64,000 nt of DNA from Pycnopodia helianthoides (GCA_032158295.1 CM063250.1:5939001-6003000), one strand, 5' to 3'; counted from the stretch's first letter, positions 32,600 through 45,779 are shown. Made by a program: numbers and translations. Notes: generated from the letters alone by a model not told the origin.

Positions 32600-34990
32600 T
32601 TGTACGCAGGAGCCTCCTGTAAAAGGTGTCTATTTTATGTTCTCAAAGATGTGTGTTTCCACAGATGGACTGCTCATGACGTCACTGACCTCCATCTTTG
32701 TTGAAATACAATGGAAACGTGCACGTGTGTACGCGCTGCGCACAACTTTCAGCCAATGGTAGTTTTTTTTTACGCTTGCACGTTTCATCAACGATGGCGG
32801 CCAATGCAAGGGGTCTTTTGTGTCATCATCGTTTTACCCCCAAGATGGCGGCGTGATGACGTCAGTGCACATGGTCTATTCTATGTATTTTTCACAAGGG
32901 TTGTTGTATGGTGTGTTTATTGAAAACTGGTGGAAGGGATCGACTCTTACCCCCAAAACACAAAAAAACTATTACAAACAAAAAATGACGTGCCCTTCCC
33001 CCTTCCTTTAAAACGATTTAGGAGAAAATTGCAGATTAGAAAGCATATTTTTAGTGAACTTTTCCAGCCGTTAAGTTTCATCATGCACAAACTAAAAAAT
33101 TGTACCTCCTAAACTGCATAATTATTCTCCGTGAATATTCATTTTGCTTTCGAAATAATATGAAAGGAGAAATATAAATTGAAAGGTCAAAAGGCAAGCA
33201 ACTTTCCCATAAAAAGTGTAATAATTCATTACCAATATGAAAACAAGTGAGCTATAATAATATAAGATTACTGGAGCACAGAGAATGGATGAGTCCTCTC
33301 TGCTCCGAGTATAGCTAAGAAAATATGATATGATTTAAGAAAGACAAAATATTGCACATCTTTTTCGGATGGCATGACAAGTGCCCTGACGTTAATTTTC
33401 GTAATAATTTAATGTGACTTGAAATGTACAATTAGGAAAAAGTATTATACATAATATAAAGGATTGAATGTCTGTGTGTGTCAGCGTTTGGATAGATTGT
33501 TCGCTTGTGGATCGAGTGCAGGCCACGAAGGGGTTGGTTGTACTGTAGTCACTGCAGAGATGCAGTCTTCAGAGAGGTGGATTTTACCTCCATCAGCATT
33601 AGAAGACATGACTACGTCATCACCCCGCCAGGCATACTCCGGGGATTAATTTACCTTTGCATAAGAAAAGAAAGGGGAGACACTTGTCCCGTAAGTGAAG
33701 TTGTAGTTCCGTGTGTTCATGTAGTGGAGCTTGTACAAGTGTCAATCGAAGTATGTTAAGTGCGAACAAAAATTGGTGTCAACACAAAACAGGATCTGTA
33801 GACGTTTTGTGATGTCCACATAAAAGAGTGCGCTCCAACGAATAAGAGGAAGCATTTTTTTTAAACGTGATGTCGCACTTGGTGTAGAATTTTTAAGTTA
33901 TCGACTGTGAAAACGACTGTGAAAACAAAAACAGCCCTCGAACGAATATAAATATTAATAGTAATGGTTTTGAAGAAAGACTTGTTTTAAAACTGCTGAT
34001 GATAACAAACAAAAAGAATGACATCAGAGAGTATTTAACGTCACTTATCATAGCTTAGTACGTGGGATCCTCTTTTATAATAAACTCAACTGAAACAAAG
34101 GAGACTGAATAAGTCAATTTACTGGTTGTTCTAGTTCGGTTTGCTTTGGTGTACTCCGCGGTAGTAGAATAAATAGCAAGACAAGTTCTCTAAAGAAAAA
34201 AATCTACACAGCAAGTAGATATTTTCACACATGGTGTTACCGCAAACCGAATATATACTGATACCTCACCATGCAATGCCTCAAAACCCATATGTGTATG
34301 TAGTTGTAACACAAATCAAAATGCGAAAGGTTGGTCTCGGGTTCAAACAAGTCAAATAAAAACCACTTAAACCTTCTGCATCTCTGTCTTTACAATGTTC
34401 AAAGCCCATTATCTCTTGCCGCATAGCGCCCGACTCTCTTTGGCTTTTGGAACACCAGTCGTCATTTTAGTTGTGGTCTTTCAGTTGAATAGAAATCAAC
34501 TCGTTCAAAATGCAATTTTCTTTTCCAGATCCATGCGTCAGATCGAAGCTTTCGTTCACTTAATTTCGTTTTTAAAACGAGGAATAGACCGCGAAGCCCT
34601 GACTAGGCTGCCTTGTTGATGAGATCAGAAGACACTTGGCCTTTTGGGGTTCGGTCAAAACAATGCAAGTTGCAACGCAGTGTAAACTCGCCACTTTAAC
34701 TAGTCACGTGTAAATTTGAATGATGAGTCGTGACACGAGGTGTGCTGTTTGGAAGTCGGAGGCTGTTCCGAGTGTTTATGTAGCAACACAGCGTGTGTCA
34801 TGTACACGCGCTCTACACATGGTATTGGGGGGGGGGGGGGGGTAAACTGGGTCTAGAAAAAAATTCCAAAATAGAAAGCTGATACTTTTTGTATTGAAGG
34901 AACCAATCGACATCTTCAAGAAGTCGTTAAAAAGTACGGAAATTATTATTTTGAACCCAAAACACACTTGAATATCCATTGATGTACTCA
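32600..34990. other. Unassigned stretch
   Basis: No exon recognised. Poly-G tract at 34829-34842. GATGGCGGC-type motifs with TGACGTCA-like text near 32790-32870 may be remains of the family L neighbourhood. Confidence 0.3.
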
Positions 34991-35029
34991 TTGCGCAGAG
35001 ATCAAGATTCTGATTAGATTATACACGTC

Positions 35030-35160
35030 AGCCTGGGTATAGAATCTGTGTCAAAATGACGCAGGATCCGAGTTGAAATCCCATTTTTAAACCACTTTGC
35101 CTGACCCGGAGGCCCCCTGTGGGACCCGAAATCCGGGCCAATTCTAACCTTGGAGTATTT
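35030..35160 (+). repeat. Family I repeat, partial copy
   Basis: Contains GACGCAGGATCCGAG, CTGACCCGGAGGCCCCC and GGACCCGAAATCCGGG, matching the interior of the 30873 and 43430 copies. Confidence 0.5.
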
Positions 35161-35164
35161 TTTT

Positions 35165-36415
35165 TAAGGTGTAGATGTCGGTGCAATGTTTATAATTAAC
35201 TTGAATTCGACAGGTAGGTGAGTTGTTATACTCCATGTAAAAGTTGGAAAAGTTTGACTCTTTTCGATTTTGGTCGAGGCAACAAACCTCTGAGTACCAC
35301 GTCCTACGATTAAAAAACATTAATCCTGGATCATGCAACTCATTGAAAAAACGTCCCCTGTGCGTTCAGAGTATAAATGGAAAGTACATCATACATCTTT
35401 GGTATTTGGAGGAGTACACTAATTCCAATCATGTTTTTTCAACAACCACAAACACGCCGTTTATATAAGCAACCTGTGAAAATCACATATACGGTGTACG
35501 TTTTTGGGGAGGGCAGCGAAAACGGTTTACCTTTCGCCGTGTGCCCGGAAGAGGGGTGTAATGCACTACGCCTGTCTTCCAGCCACAACAAAACAAAACA
35601 AAACAAAACCCGTTTTTCAGTAACAAAATGACCGTAAGCAATGGCACCTGAGCAAAAAAAGATATATGTCATTATCCTGTTACATTTTGTGTTGCTAAAA
35701 ATGATCTCAAAGTCATGTTTTCTGATTCCCAGGCAGACTTTGACCCTCCTATAATTACAGTAAGACTTACGAGCGGCAGAAAACCGATCGAACTTTCACG
35801 CTCAGCTGCCTTGAAACACAACTTTGCACATTAACTGCTAACGCCCTCTCTTAACTTTTTGATATAATGTACGTCTGTCTTCCGGGCAGACGACCTTTTT
35901 TCAGGAAGGCTGTGTGTGCACGTTTCGTTTTCGGGCGAAGCAGTATTCGCCATATTATAAGTAACGGTGCAATTTGTGAGAACTTCAAGTGCCGTTTCCG
36001 CGGCTTTGAAAGCATTTCCACATTTCCAGACAGGGTCGTTTCTCTGGAGAATTGGTACTGTCATCAGGAGCTTTATTGTCAGTGAAGTGACAGAAACTCG
36101 TCAGTTATTTTTTGGATATTAAGTACCGATTCCGTACCTTGGGTTTAAAGATGGAACTGAATCTGAATGTAAAACTATAGCCATGTGTTAAATGCAATCA
36201 AAAGCAATCATACAAATATAACAATTCTATGGTTCTATCAAAACTGTCGAATTTGTCTGCTGATTAATCTCTTTGTATACGTGACATGAGTTATACAATT
36301 CATTTTATTATTACAGTTGTATAATTTTGATTGACTATACACACTTGTAACTAAAGATAGCCACAAATGGCTGTACATAATGCTGTTAAATAATATCCTG
36401 CATAAATCAAGACGT
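35165..36415. other. Unassigned stretch
   Basis: Open frames on both strands at 35377-36085 give no recognisable protein. AAAAC microsatellite at 35588-35610. Confidence 0.3.
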
Positions 36416-36429
36416 CTCATACTAGTTTT

Positions 36430-36560
36430 AAAACAATCATCATTTTGGGGGGTGAACAATGAAAATCGACTAAAACGAGATTTGAACCTGCGACCTCCGG
36501 ATTGAAGTATAGTTCCCATGTTGTACTGTGTATAGACTTGGGGTGTGATCCCTGCATGGT
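36430..36560 (-). mobile_element. Probable tRNA-derived SINE fragment
   Basis: On the minus strand the text GGAGGTCGCAGGTTCAAATC followed by TCGTTTTAGTCG has the form of a tRNA T-arm with B box. The A box side is not clear. Confidence 0.4.
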
Positions 36561-36569
36561 TACATGGCA

Positions 36570-37100
36570 GTTTACGATTGAATTGCTTCTGACTGGCACC
36601 CCAAACAAAGATAATTTTAAAATAATCAGCGATGTTTCATTGCATTATTAGCACTCTGACATAACGAGCCTGCAGATATGATGCCTCCTCTTTGTCCTCA
36701 ACACCCAAACAAAGGCTGCGAGTCAAAACAGCCTACCATTTGTTATACATGGGCCTAAAGTTTTTATTGCCGTTTCACAAGGGAGACGCGACTAAGCTTG
36801 GTAAAAGTCTAACTCAATGCTCCTGTGGTTATACAACTGAAGCCAATCTTGACGATTATACAAGAAAGATAATACTGAGTGTCTTTAAGCGTTGTAATTT
36901 GTTGGAGGTATTATTAATTCTTGAGGGGTTATTGCCATACGTCACTGGAGTCATGTAGGGGTCAACCCAGGGATCGATTTCTAATTGCCTATTAAATGTA
37001 AAGCCAGTGTTTAGTGAAGGCACTGAGCGTCTTAATTCCAGCTGCGTTAAAATGTTTGGACTTTAAACTACAATGTTAAAGGTAGGATCATAGTTAGGTA
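36570..37100. other. Unassigned stretch
   Basis: An 88-codon open frame at 36692-36958 has no recognisable motif. Confidence 0.3.
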
Positions 37101-37106
37101 ATGACC

Positions 37107-37219
37107 CCCCCCCCAAAAAAAAAAAATAACAAAAATAAAAAATAATAAAAATAATAATAATAACAATATTAATAATAATAATAATAATAAATAAAATTAA
37201 ATTAAAATAAATAAATACA

Positions 37220-37251
<32 letters not shown>

Positions 37252-37312
37252 AAATAAAAAATAAATAAATAAAATAATAATAATAATAATAATAATAATA
37301 ATTTAAAAAAAT
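37107..37312 (+). repeat. A/T microsatellite (AATA and AAT units)
   Basis: Long low-complexity tract of AATA/AAT units after a C7-A12 run. Confidence 0.95.
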
Positions 37313-37408
37313 TAATAAATGTGCTTCTATACGACAGCTTACTTGAAATTAAAATGCAAATGGCTTTATAGCATCATGCAAAATTGTTTCGTTTAAACTA
37401 CAATATTA

Positions 37409-37787
37409 TTAAAGGCACTGGACGCTGTTGGTAATTACTCAAAATAATTGTTAGCATAAAAACTTACTTCGTAACGAGCAAGGGAGAGCTGTTGATAGTA
37501 CAAAACATTGTGAGAAACGGCTCCCTCTGAAGTAACGTAGTTTTTGAGAAAGAAGTAATTTCTCAGTTTGATTTCGAGACCTCACGTGTGAGGTCTCGAA
37601 ATCAAGCATCTGAAAGCACACAACTTCGTGTGACTATAGGGTGTTTTTTCTTCCATTATTATCTCGCAACTTCGACGACCAATTGAGTTCAAATTTTCAC
37701 AGGTTTGTTATTTTTGTGCATATGTTGAGATACACCAAGTGAGAAGACTGGTCTTTGACATTTACCAAAGGTGTCCATTGTCTTTAA
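37409..37787 (+). mobile_element. Family B TTAA-type MITE, copy 3
   Basis: TTAA-flanked, 379 bp. Central palindrome GAGACCTCACGTGTGAGGTC. Ends AAAGGCACTGGACGCTGTTG and CAAAGGTGTCCATTGTCTTT. Confidence 0.9.
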
Positions 37788-38215
37788 GGCATAGGACCAT
37801 CGTTTGGTAATGACCCCGAAAAAATTGTGTTTCTATCCGAAAACTTACTAATTGGAATAAAAATCGAAATTATTTTGTCTGAACCACCCCCCCCCCCGTT
37901 GATTAGAAATCAATAAAGACACTTTGAATGCTGAGAAGACGATTCATGCATGAATCGTGTCTCAGATTTCTGAGAGTTGGTGTCCGTTTGAGTACGCTGC
38001 GGCCAGAGATGCGGTTGGTACCCGCTGTAAACCTCGCTATAACTACGTGGATGGATTCGACGTTCGTGTGAAAACACCGTGACAGGTTTTTCGCTGTTTT
38101 CTCAGCAAGTAGACACTGTTGTACAGCTAAAACAAAATTCAGGTAACTTTTCTTGTATCTTTCTTAATAATGTCGCCTACAACTAAGCGTTACATTGACA
38201 AAAACCAAACGATTA
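37786..38215 (+). repeat. Family J dispersed repeat, fullest copy
   Basis: Abuts the right end of the family B element. Contains ACGATTCATGCATGAATCGT (a perfect palindrome), TTGGTGTCCGTTTG, GATGCGGTTGGTACCCGC, TTTTCTCAGCAAGTAGACA and GCGTTACATTGACAAAAACC. Confidence 0.65.
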
Positions 38216-38219
38216 CCCC

Positions 38220-38780
38220 CACCAAAAGGAAACATTTCCCCCTAGACTCGATTGTTTAAATAAATATTTGATACACACATAATTACTGGTTAGAATTTAA
38301 TATGTGTCTGTGAAAAAGGTAAATCGTCACTAGGAATTTTGACCAGCGCGTCCGGAAAAGTTGCGTAGTCCCAGAGCAAAGATTTGAATTAGTTCACAAC
38401 AATAAATTGAAAATTGCCAATCGAAAACTCCAGCTTACATAGGGCTGTTTAGTTGACTTATAACTGATCTCCCCTCATTCTGACTTCGGATAACAGTTTG
38501 CGGTCTGAACCACATCCCCACTCATGGAAAAGTTCAGAACGACGGAGTCTTGTGTTTGGATGGCCCTGATTATTGGGAATTCAATTTAAAATTCAATTAC
38601 TATACGATGACTTTTTTAAGCAGACTGAATCTGCTGTATGCTCCATTAAACCGAATGCCAAGCGTTCACATCGGCTTCCAGGTACAATCCATATCGTTGA
38701 AATATTGTTATAGGCCTCAGAAAAACTCCAATTAGGAGTTTTTAAATATAGACTTCCATTTTAAACCACAAGCCTCTTGA
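38220..38780. other. Unassigned stretch
   Basis: No recognisable feature. Confidence 0.3.
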
Positions 38781-38783
38781 AGC

Positions 38784-39118
38784 ACATGTACAACATTAGT
38801 AATTTTCAAAGGCTAGTATCAACACTTTATGTGACCCAACACATACATAAAATAACAAACCTGTGAAATGTTAAGCTCAGTCGGTCTTCGGAGTCAGGAG
38901 AAAACAGTAAAAAAAAACATTATATGTTTTCACTGTTTTCAAACATTGGATTTTATCACCAGTGATGAAGACTGATAGTTTTACCCATTTCCTAAAAACT
39001 ATAGCATTTCAAGCAAAACTATTTCAAGGGAAGTTTACCACAATGACCATCTTTATACCATGTAAGTTATGTGCCAATCTGTGAACATTTATATTTCCAA
39101 TCTTACCAATGGTGCACA
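38784..39118 (-). mobile_element. Family D TTAA-type element, copy 2 (inverted)
   Basis: Reverse-complement match to 18652-19000: ATGTACAACATTAGTAA end, the ATAACAAACCTGTGAAATG module, the GTTTTCACTGTTTTCAAAC hairpin half and CTATTTCAAGGGAAGTTT. Confidence 0.8.
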
Positions 39119-39314
39119 CATATCAGACATTGATGTTTCCTTTAGTGAACTTATAGAGAAGGTAACAACATTCAAGGATATAAAAGAACGGACTCTCCCC
39201 AAATTTCCCTTGTATTGGCAGAATGTAAACCTAATTGTATGCCGTACCCTTGTAGAGTAGATAAATTTTACTTCTATATTTGATTAGACATGTCATTTAA
39301 CAATTACCTCCTTT

Positions 39315-39856
39315 CAGCGGCGGCGCTACGGGGGGGGGGGGGCAGGGGGGCAGGGGGGGGCAGGGGGGGGGGGCAGGGGGGAGGCAAATGCCCCCCAGTA
39401 ATTTTCTTGCCCCCCCCCCCAGTTTGCCCCCCCCCCATTTTTTTCCCCGATGACGGAAATTGAGTTTAATCCCAAACGATTGCACCCAATTTGTTACAAT
39501 GTTGTTTGCGCTGTAAATAATAAACTCAATTTCATCCATCATAATTAGCTGGCACCATCAAAAAAGCCCATTACACTTTCCATCTCCGGCAATGTTAATA
39601 AAATATGGATTTATTTATCTGTACAAGCTTGAAAACTTGCTATAAATAGAAATGCATTGTCTGCCCAAAACCGTAAGCAGCCATTGTACACGCAGTTAGC
39701 ACAACACGTCACATTCACACAGTGAAAAATCTTATTTTTTGTGGAGTGAATTGTAGGCTTATACAGTACATTATAGACTTTTGTTTGCCCCCCTAAATTT
39801 AAGTTTGCCCCCCTCTTGCCCCCCCCCCCAGATTAACAGGTCTGGTGCCGCCACTG
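39315..39856 (+). mobile_element. Non-autonomous hAT-type element with 8-bp target duplication
   Basis: The termini CAGCGGCGGCGCTAC and GTGCCGCCACTG are imperfect inverses of the common hAT end CAGTGGCGGC. The octamer CCTCCTTT flanks both sides (39307-39314 and 39857-39864), the 8-bp duplication typical of hAT insertion. The left end carries stacked G-runs with C-runs opposite (39331-39437); the right end has CCCCCC runs (39787-39829). 542 bp, no transposase frame. Confidence 0.85.
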
Positions 39857-39864
39857 CCTCCTTT

Positions 39865-40940
39865 GGATGTGAGTTTATTGTTCAGTTCAACCAAACAAAC
39901 TCTGATAGGCCTATGCTAGAGTGTCTTCAACCTTTGACGACACCAGCAATGCCAAATTATTACGACCAGTGAACTTGTTACCATGGCGCCAAATAATCAT
40001 CTATACAAGAGGCCTGCAAACCTGGTTGCTTGGCAACAGTTGTTGGGGAGGATTCGATCATGTTTTAAATCAAATCATGTTTAGCAGTCATATCGGTTTG
40101 ATAACACAACCTCCACCCCGTGGGGAGAAAAAAAAAGTTTAAACGAAAGACTTAATCAATGCGCTCATTTGAACTAACTCGTGGGGGTGGATGTTTTTAC
40201 TGTAAATAGTAGCAGATGGGTCGAGGTTGCATTAAAGCATCTTTGAAGACGAAGTTGTTTGGAGTACGACTGATGAGAACGTAGCCAGTTTGAAACAAAA
40301 CATGTTTCGGATTCCAGTAATATAAAGCTTGGTGGTCCTCAATATCAACCTTTGCCCTCATTATTTAACCATGTCTCATGTCATGAAAACCCAACCTCGT
40401 CCCCATGGTTTACTTTATTTCCAACCATGTTTACAATAGTAAACCCTGGGAGGGAAACTCCTTACTTGGACCCTGATTGGACAAAACCAAATGTTAACCT
40501 TTGTCAAAACAGCCGACCGGCAACCAATGTACAAACAGGCTATTAAATCTGGTACCGGACCACGAGACCATGACGAAGATGTGAATTTCGAAAAGCAGCC
40601 AGACTATTCTAATTTGCATACGTATCCAAACATGTTGGATATGCAAATGATCCAATACCATGGGTGAGAGAGCGGTCAACCTCGTACTGCTCGACACACC
40701 CTGGGGACGATGTTGATGAAAACCCTATCTATCACGTTGCTATAATTATTACCATAAAAATGCCAAACAGTATCAAGAGTTGATACTTGATGAGGCTCCC
40801 TATGGTAGAGTGGAACCGTGAAAGACTTACTAATAACAGCAAGGCCGCACTTAATGAACGAAGGTTCCACTCAATGGGTAAGCACAATTTAAGTGCTCCG
40901 TTTGGTTATCATTAGACCTTATGCATATTATGATGTCATT
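39865..40940. other. Unassigned stretch
   Basis: No exon recognised. Two RFX X-box-like palindromes occur at 39978-39991 and 40024-40036. Confidence 0.3.
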
Positions 40941-40944
40941 TGAA

Positions 40945-41010
40945 ATAGGGCGCCCTCGGCTAGAGGTCAAAAGAAGGTTTCGCTTATTGGCTCATCCGGT
41001 TTTCCGCGCG
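40945..41010 (+). repeat. Family L short dispersed repeat, copy 2
   Basis: GGGCGCCCTCGGCTAGAGGT, then CAAAAGAAGGTTTCGCTTAT; ends just before the family H element. Confidence 0.65.
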
Positions 41011-41034
41011 CACATAGATTTCGGTCGGTTCCGG

Positions 41035-41530
41035 GTGCACCCCACCAAATAATCTCCCATAGCATACAGTGCATAATGCTAAATATTCAAAAAATACACG
41101 AACAATACTTAGAAGTCTCACAGCTTTTAACAGTAAAGGGAAAATTATTAATTGACTCTCGAACTTTTATTCTCTGCTCAATTTTATACGGGGAGTCCCT
41201 GGGCCCGACGAGTAATTCTCCCTCCAAGTAAAAACACCCCTACACACGTGTAATGTTCAAAACGTCCGAGCATCAGAATCTTGAAAAATGTCCCTACACC
41301 TCTCAGCAAATAGGACCATTTATTTCAGGGCCTATGTCATCCACAATAACTCAAGTTGGAAGTCGACAACCCTCAGGTCACAATTGGGCTTTTTTTTTTT
41401 TTTTTTTTTTAACACTGTAACACTTTTTGGGGGCTCTCAAATATGATTGTCTAATATAGAATATTTTGAGGGCCTACAAAAAAATTAATGAGCTCGACGC
41501 TCTGTTTTCTCCTTATGTGTTGGGGTGCAC
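41035..41530 (+). mobile_element. Family H element, copy 2
   Basis: Ends TGCACCCCACCAAATA and TTATGTGTTGGGGTGCAC; aligns with 20610-21094 but contains a poly-T insertion (41391-41410). Confidence 0.8.
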
Positions 41531-41534
41531 CCTT

Positions 41535-42095
41535 CCAGCGCCTGCCTCATCCAAAATATTGCGCAAGCCTTACCGTGAGATTACGTCAGATGGGTTGTGT
41601 CAATTCCAACCCAATAACAAAGCTGTTTTTTAAACAAACATTAAAATTTAATAGAATTTGTGGCATGGACAAGTTACAACCAATATCAAGTCCACATGTA
41701 AAAATCGGCTGATAATTTTCCTGCTAAGCAAGAGTGTTTCCCGCTTAGAAAATAATACAAATAAACTGATAAAATGTACCTTCATGAAAATTGACCCGGT
41801 CTCAAGAGATAAATAAAATATGGTTCATTCTTCGATACAGCCCCACGTGATAGCGGGGTATGATAACGTCTCAATGACACAGTTTAAATGATTCATGTGG
41901 GCTATAAATGTAAATTAATCCTGCCATTTTTATGCATGGCAATAAACAAGGATGCTTGCCTTATCTTTGTGACAAAGCTGCGAACATTGCTCACAGCGTG
42001 TTGGAGAGAGAGGGGGACAGGTGGTTATTGTGTAATCTAAGTGAGGTGGGGGAAGGACCGTAGTTTATAGATCAGGGAGCCCCAACAGTGGAGCC
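41535..42095. other. Unassigned stretch
   Basis: No recognisable feature. Confidence 0.3.
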
Positions 42096-42097
42096 CA

Positions 42098-42292
42098 GGG
42101 CCCAATTTCACAGAGCTGCTTAAAGCAGCAATTGGTGCCTACGAAGTTTCTGCTCAGCAAAATTGAGCCGGATACCAGTCACAGGTGATACACTTGGAAC
42201 GGTATGTTGGCTGGTAACCTTACTCTGGTAAGCGTAATTATATTGTGCTCGGCTACTTTTTGTGTTGAAGCAACTCTATTAAATTGGTCCCT
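42098..42292 (+). mobile_element. Family F foldback MITE, copy 1
   Basis: Begins GGGCCCAATTTCACAGAGCT and ends ..CTCTATTAAATTGGTCCC. The central block GATACCAGTCACAGGTGATA is shared with the copies at 55866 and 63569. Diverged. Confidence 0.8.
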
Positions 42293-42299
42293 GTATAAA

Positions 42300-43425
42300 G
42301 ACTGTGTATTCTCCATTCCTGTAAATTTCCATAGTCATTTTAGAATGAGATATCGGTTTTATTCTCAGACAATAAGGTAGAAAAAAGGTGTCCAAAAACC
42401 CCTTTAAAACCCTGAAGTGAGGACCGCTGTCAGCACTTGCTGGCATGTTTTAATATTTGCATTGTCTTAAAATAACCACGACGTACAACACTGGTCAGCT
42501 CATAATAATTCCAATGATAGCCTAAGCTGGCCCATGCCACACGTCCTAGAGAGGGTGTTAATCAACAGGAGTCAGTGATTTGGTTAGCAGGGGGGGGGGC
42601 AGGGTAACACTCTGCCAGCATTCTTTTCGTACAAAATCGGTATATCAAATTGTCAATGGTAAATGAAACCAAATTATAAAACTTAATTAATTAAGCAAAC
42701 AAGTTCAATATTTCTGCAAACTTTCAATTAAAAAAATATACATCTTATGATTGATTGCTTTGTTTCCAACAAATTCGACACTAGTTTTGAATATTTGTGT
42801 AACATTGTGACAAACTGTGGCTATCCGGTTTTTTTTTTTCTTTAATGTATGGCGTCCCATAGTTTTTCAACCTTTGTTGGCAAAAACTTGGACTGTGACG
42901 TTGCAATAGAAAGGTCTATACATGAATGTCTGTCAAGTGTATTATGTTTCAAAGATCAAGATCAATTGGTGGCGCTGTCGTATCAGCTCCCCCCTCCCCC
43001 CCCCCCGGTTGAAGGGTTACTAAGGACATTGGTTCGGATGAGAACGTCTATGGGGAGACACCTCATCTGAGAATGGTTTCCCCCAAGCACGGGTTCCGTT
43101 TACTCTGAGGAGATACAGCGAGACGAGTTGTCCACGCATCACTCATTATAGTCTGATCCAAGTCACAGATATACAACGCATTGAGATTCACACCTGCACA
43201 GTTGGGAGAGCGCAACGCAAACAAAATTACAGCTTTGACGTTGGCGTCTAGTGAGATGAAATCTCACCACCATATCTCATGAATATACGAGTCCGGTGAG
43301 GCTCTCTCCGAACTAGTCTGATATAAGAAGTCTGAATGCCGAGCAGAAATAAATAAAAAGTTTTTTTTTTGAAGCAATTATTTAGTCTTAAAAAAAAAAA
43401 TGCAAAAACCTTTCGAATCATCAGA
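42300..43425. other. Unassigned stretch
   Basis: No exon recognised. Poly-G at 42590-42598 and poly-C at 42988-43007. Confidence 0.3.
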
Positions 43426-43429
43426 ATTG

Positions 43430-43655
43430 ATCCGGATTCCAGGTACAAGGGGGCCTAAAACTATTCTGGGTCCGGCTGACCCGGAAACTTTGCTTAAGAA
43501 ACTGGGATATTAGCTCGAATTCTCTACGCAAATTCGACCCATTTCTGGATCGTTTTGGCACAGATTTCGGGTCACACTGACCCGGAAATGGGTCGGACCC
43601 CTTGGTACCCGAATCCGGGTCAATTGTGACTTGGCAGTTTTTTGAGTGTGGACAA
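43430..43655 (+). repeat. Family I repeat, copy 3
   Basis: Contains GGTCCGGCTGACCCGGAAAC, CACACTGACCCGGAAATGGG and ACCCGAATCCGGGTCAATTG; ends GCAGTTTTTTGAGTGTG. Confidence 0.7.
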
Positions 43656-43659
43656 TTTT

Positions 43660-45425
43660 TTGTGGCTCTCAATCCACGGTCGGTAATAGTATTGGGATCA
43701 AGTGTTACTTGACCCTTTTAACCCTTTTTGTGTAAAATCCTAACCGAAACGAGCAATGCATGGAGCCTTGAATGTGGAGACGCGGCTCGGAAGAAAAAAT
43801 TAGATCAATCAATACGCGGTTGAAAATAGCAGAAAGAACAATCGAAAAAAAAAAAAAAAACGGGGAGCGGTTATAATTACGAGGAACTCAACTCGGGTTG
43901 TGATATATCAAATTGACAAATCGATTCCAATGCAGTGTCATTAGTCGCCAGTGTGTGCCCTTTTGCCTATCGAGTAATGATAGGGTGTACCGGCTCCCGT
44001 TACAGGGATCCATGACATGCGTATTACAGCTCGGACATTATTCACCCGCACTGCCCCACAGCCAAAGTCGTCTCCAACACGGTATCTTTAGTTGTCTTGA
44101 ACACGGTAGATTATTCTTTAAGATTAGTACCCCTTTACCTTTTTGCCTTAAACCACAATCACTTTGGCCTCCGTTGACAGTAATATTTTATAAGTGCAGT
44201 ATTTTTGTATTCTACTTTTGACTGGTGTGGATCAGTCGTGGTTCAAACAGCAAACCATCCTCGTCTGGGTATTTCATGTCAAACCTTGTCTCGGGATTGG
44301 CGATTTAAAAAAAAAAACTACTAAAACCAAATAAACAGTAAACGAAAATAAGAGATTCTGGTGCTGCTGTTTAATGATTTTACCAAATTTGTATGAAGTA
44401 AAGAAGATTTGATAATTTGTTTGTTGGAAAACTAGACGGTAATATACATAAGCAACCGTGCGCGATTGCCAAGTATGTTTGTTTCCCCCATTGTGCACCT
44501 TTTCCACCTGTCAATTGGCCACGGGGCGAATCTAGACAGTAGTCCGTTAACTGTGGGGAAAAAAGACATAATATTGACATTTCCTACTGCAAATTAGCGT
44601 GTAAACTTGAATTATGGGGTGAGATTTGCAGGACGGACGGCAGCTGTCATGCACTGAAGCATTTACCGATTATAAGGGACCTGAAGAGCTCTATAGGCCC
44701 GTAACGATCCTTGCTCCTTCGTCCAAAGATTACGTTATGAGCAATGGAGGGGCACCGTGGCCCCATCCAATAAAGTAATGCAACTAAATATTGTGCAAGG
44801 CTCATGTTCTATACTTTGAATTATTCAAAAGCCTATCTGGGTGGCAGGTTTCATGTTCTTCACGTTGAATAATTCAACGATTGTAGCAGACCCAAATATG
44901 TAAATGTGTTGTCGCCCTCAGGGACGAAGGTCAGCAGTTGATGGATTATCCACACGTAATTTACTCTGATGATACCCAACTATATGAACAGAACCTTCAC
45001 TCAACCGTGGACGATGCGCATCGGTAGTCCCGTGGGTCTAATTGGTGGTATTATCTCGCTAGTTTAAAAGCAGTTACGAGAAGATTATAACATAAATTCA
45101 AATTATGTTCACTTTTTCTTTATAAACAATAATTGTATTGATGTATGAAGTGTTGGCGAGTGGCGTATCAAATGGGGTGTGGTGTGTGATAGGTGGTAGA
45201 ACCTTCAAGAAAAAATAGATAGCGGGGAAAGGGTGGAAAGGGAACTTGCGTATAAATAGTTTTGATATATATTGCGTCTGAAAGCGCTTATTGTTATTAT
45301 TGTTTAAAGACAGTTTTTGGAATTTTAATTGATTATGAGACCCATTTTTGTAGCACCTTAAGGTTTCTGCGGCACTTTCAGCAGCCACTGCCAGAACCAC
45401 CGGTGAAAACCACCTTCTCTTCTTA
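43660..45425. other. Unassigned stretch
   Basis: Poly-A tract at 43844-43860. No exons recognised. Confidence 0.3.
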
Positions 45426-45429
45426 GCGG

Positions 45430-45660
45430 TATGTGTAACTGGGTTCTTCGGTGCATTACACCGGCTTTACGTCCCATCTGAAGGACGCAGCATCAATGGT
45501 TAAAATGTCTTGCTTAATAATAAGGACACAATTTGTGTCAAAACTGGGACTCGAACCCATACTCTGCTGTTCAGCAGAGCTTGGGGTCCGGTGTGTTGAC
45601 GACACGGCCACGACAGAGTGCTTTCCGTGGCCTGTCGCACCTTCACCTACCTGTGACCAC
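45430..45660 (-). mobile_element. tRNA-derived SINE, copy 3
   Basis: On the minus strand: A box side TCGTGGCCGTGTCGTC, ACCCCAAGCTCTGC, B box GGGTTCGAGTCCCAG, then a body with AATTGTGTCCTTATTATTAA and GATGGGACGTAAAGCCGGTG. Related to the 22790 and 23911 copies by its type II tRNA head. Confidence 0.7.
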
Positions 45661-45779
45661 ACTGACAAATCATGTAGTTTCATGTATTCAGTTCGGCTTA
45701 TTATTATAATAAGTGGATTCTTCCCTTCCGTTCACCTCTGTGAACTCTGATTCGATTCTTGCCCCGGACCAGAGTCTTG

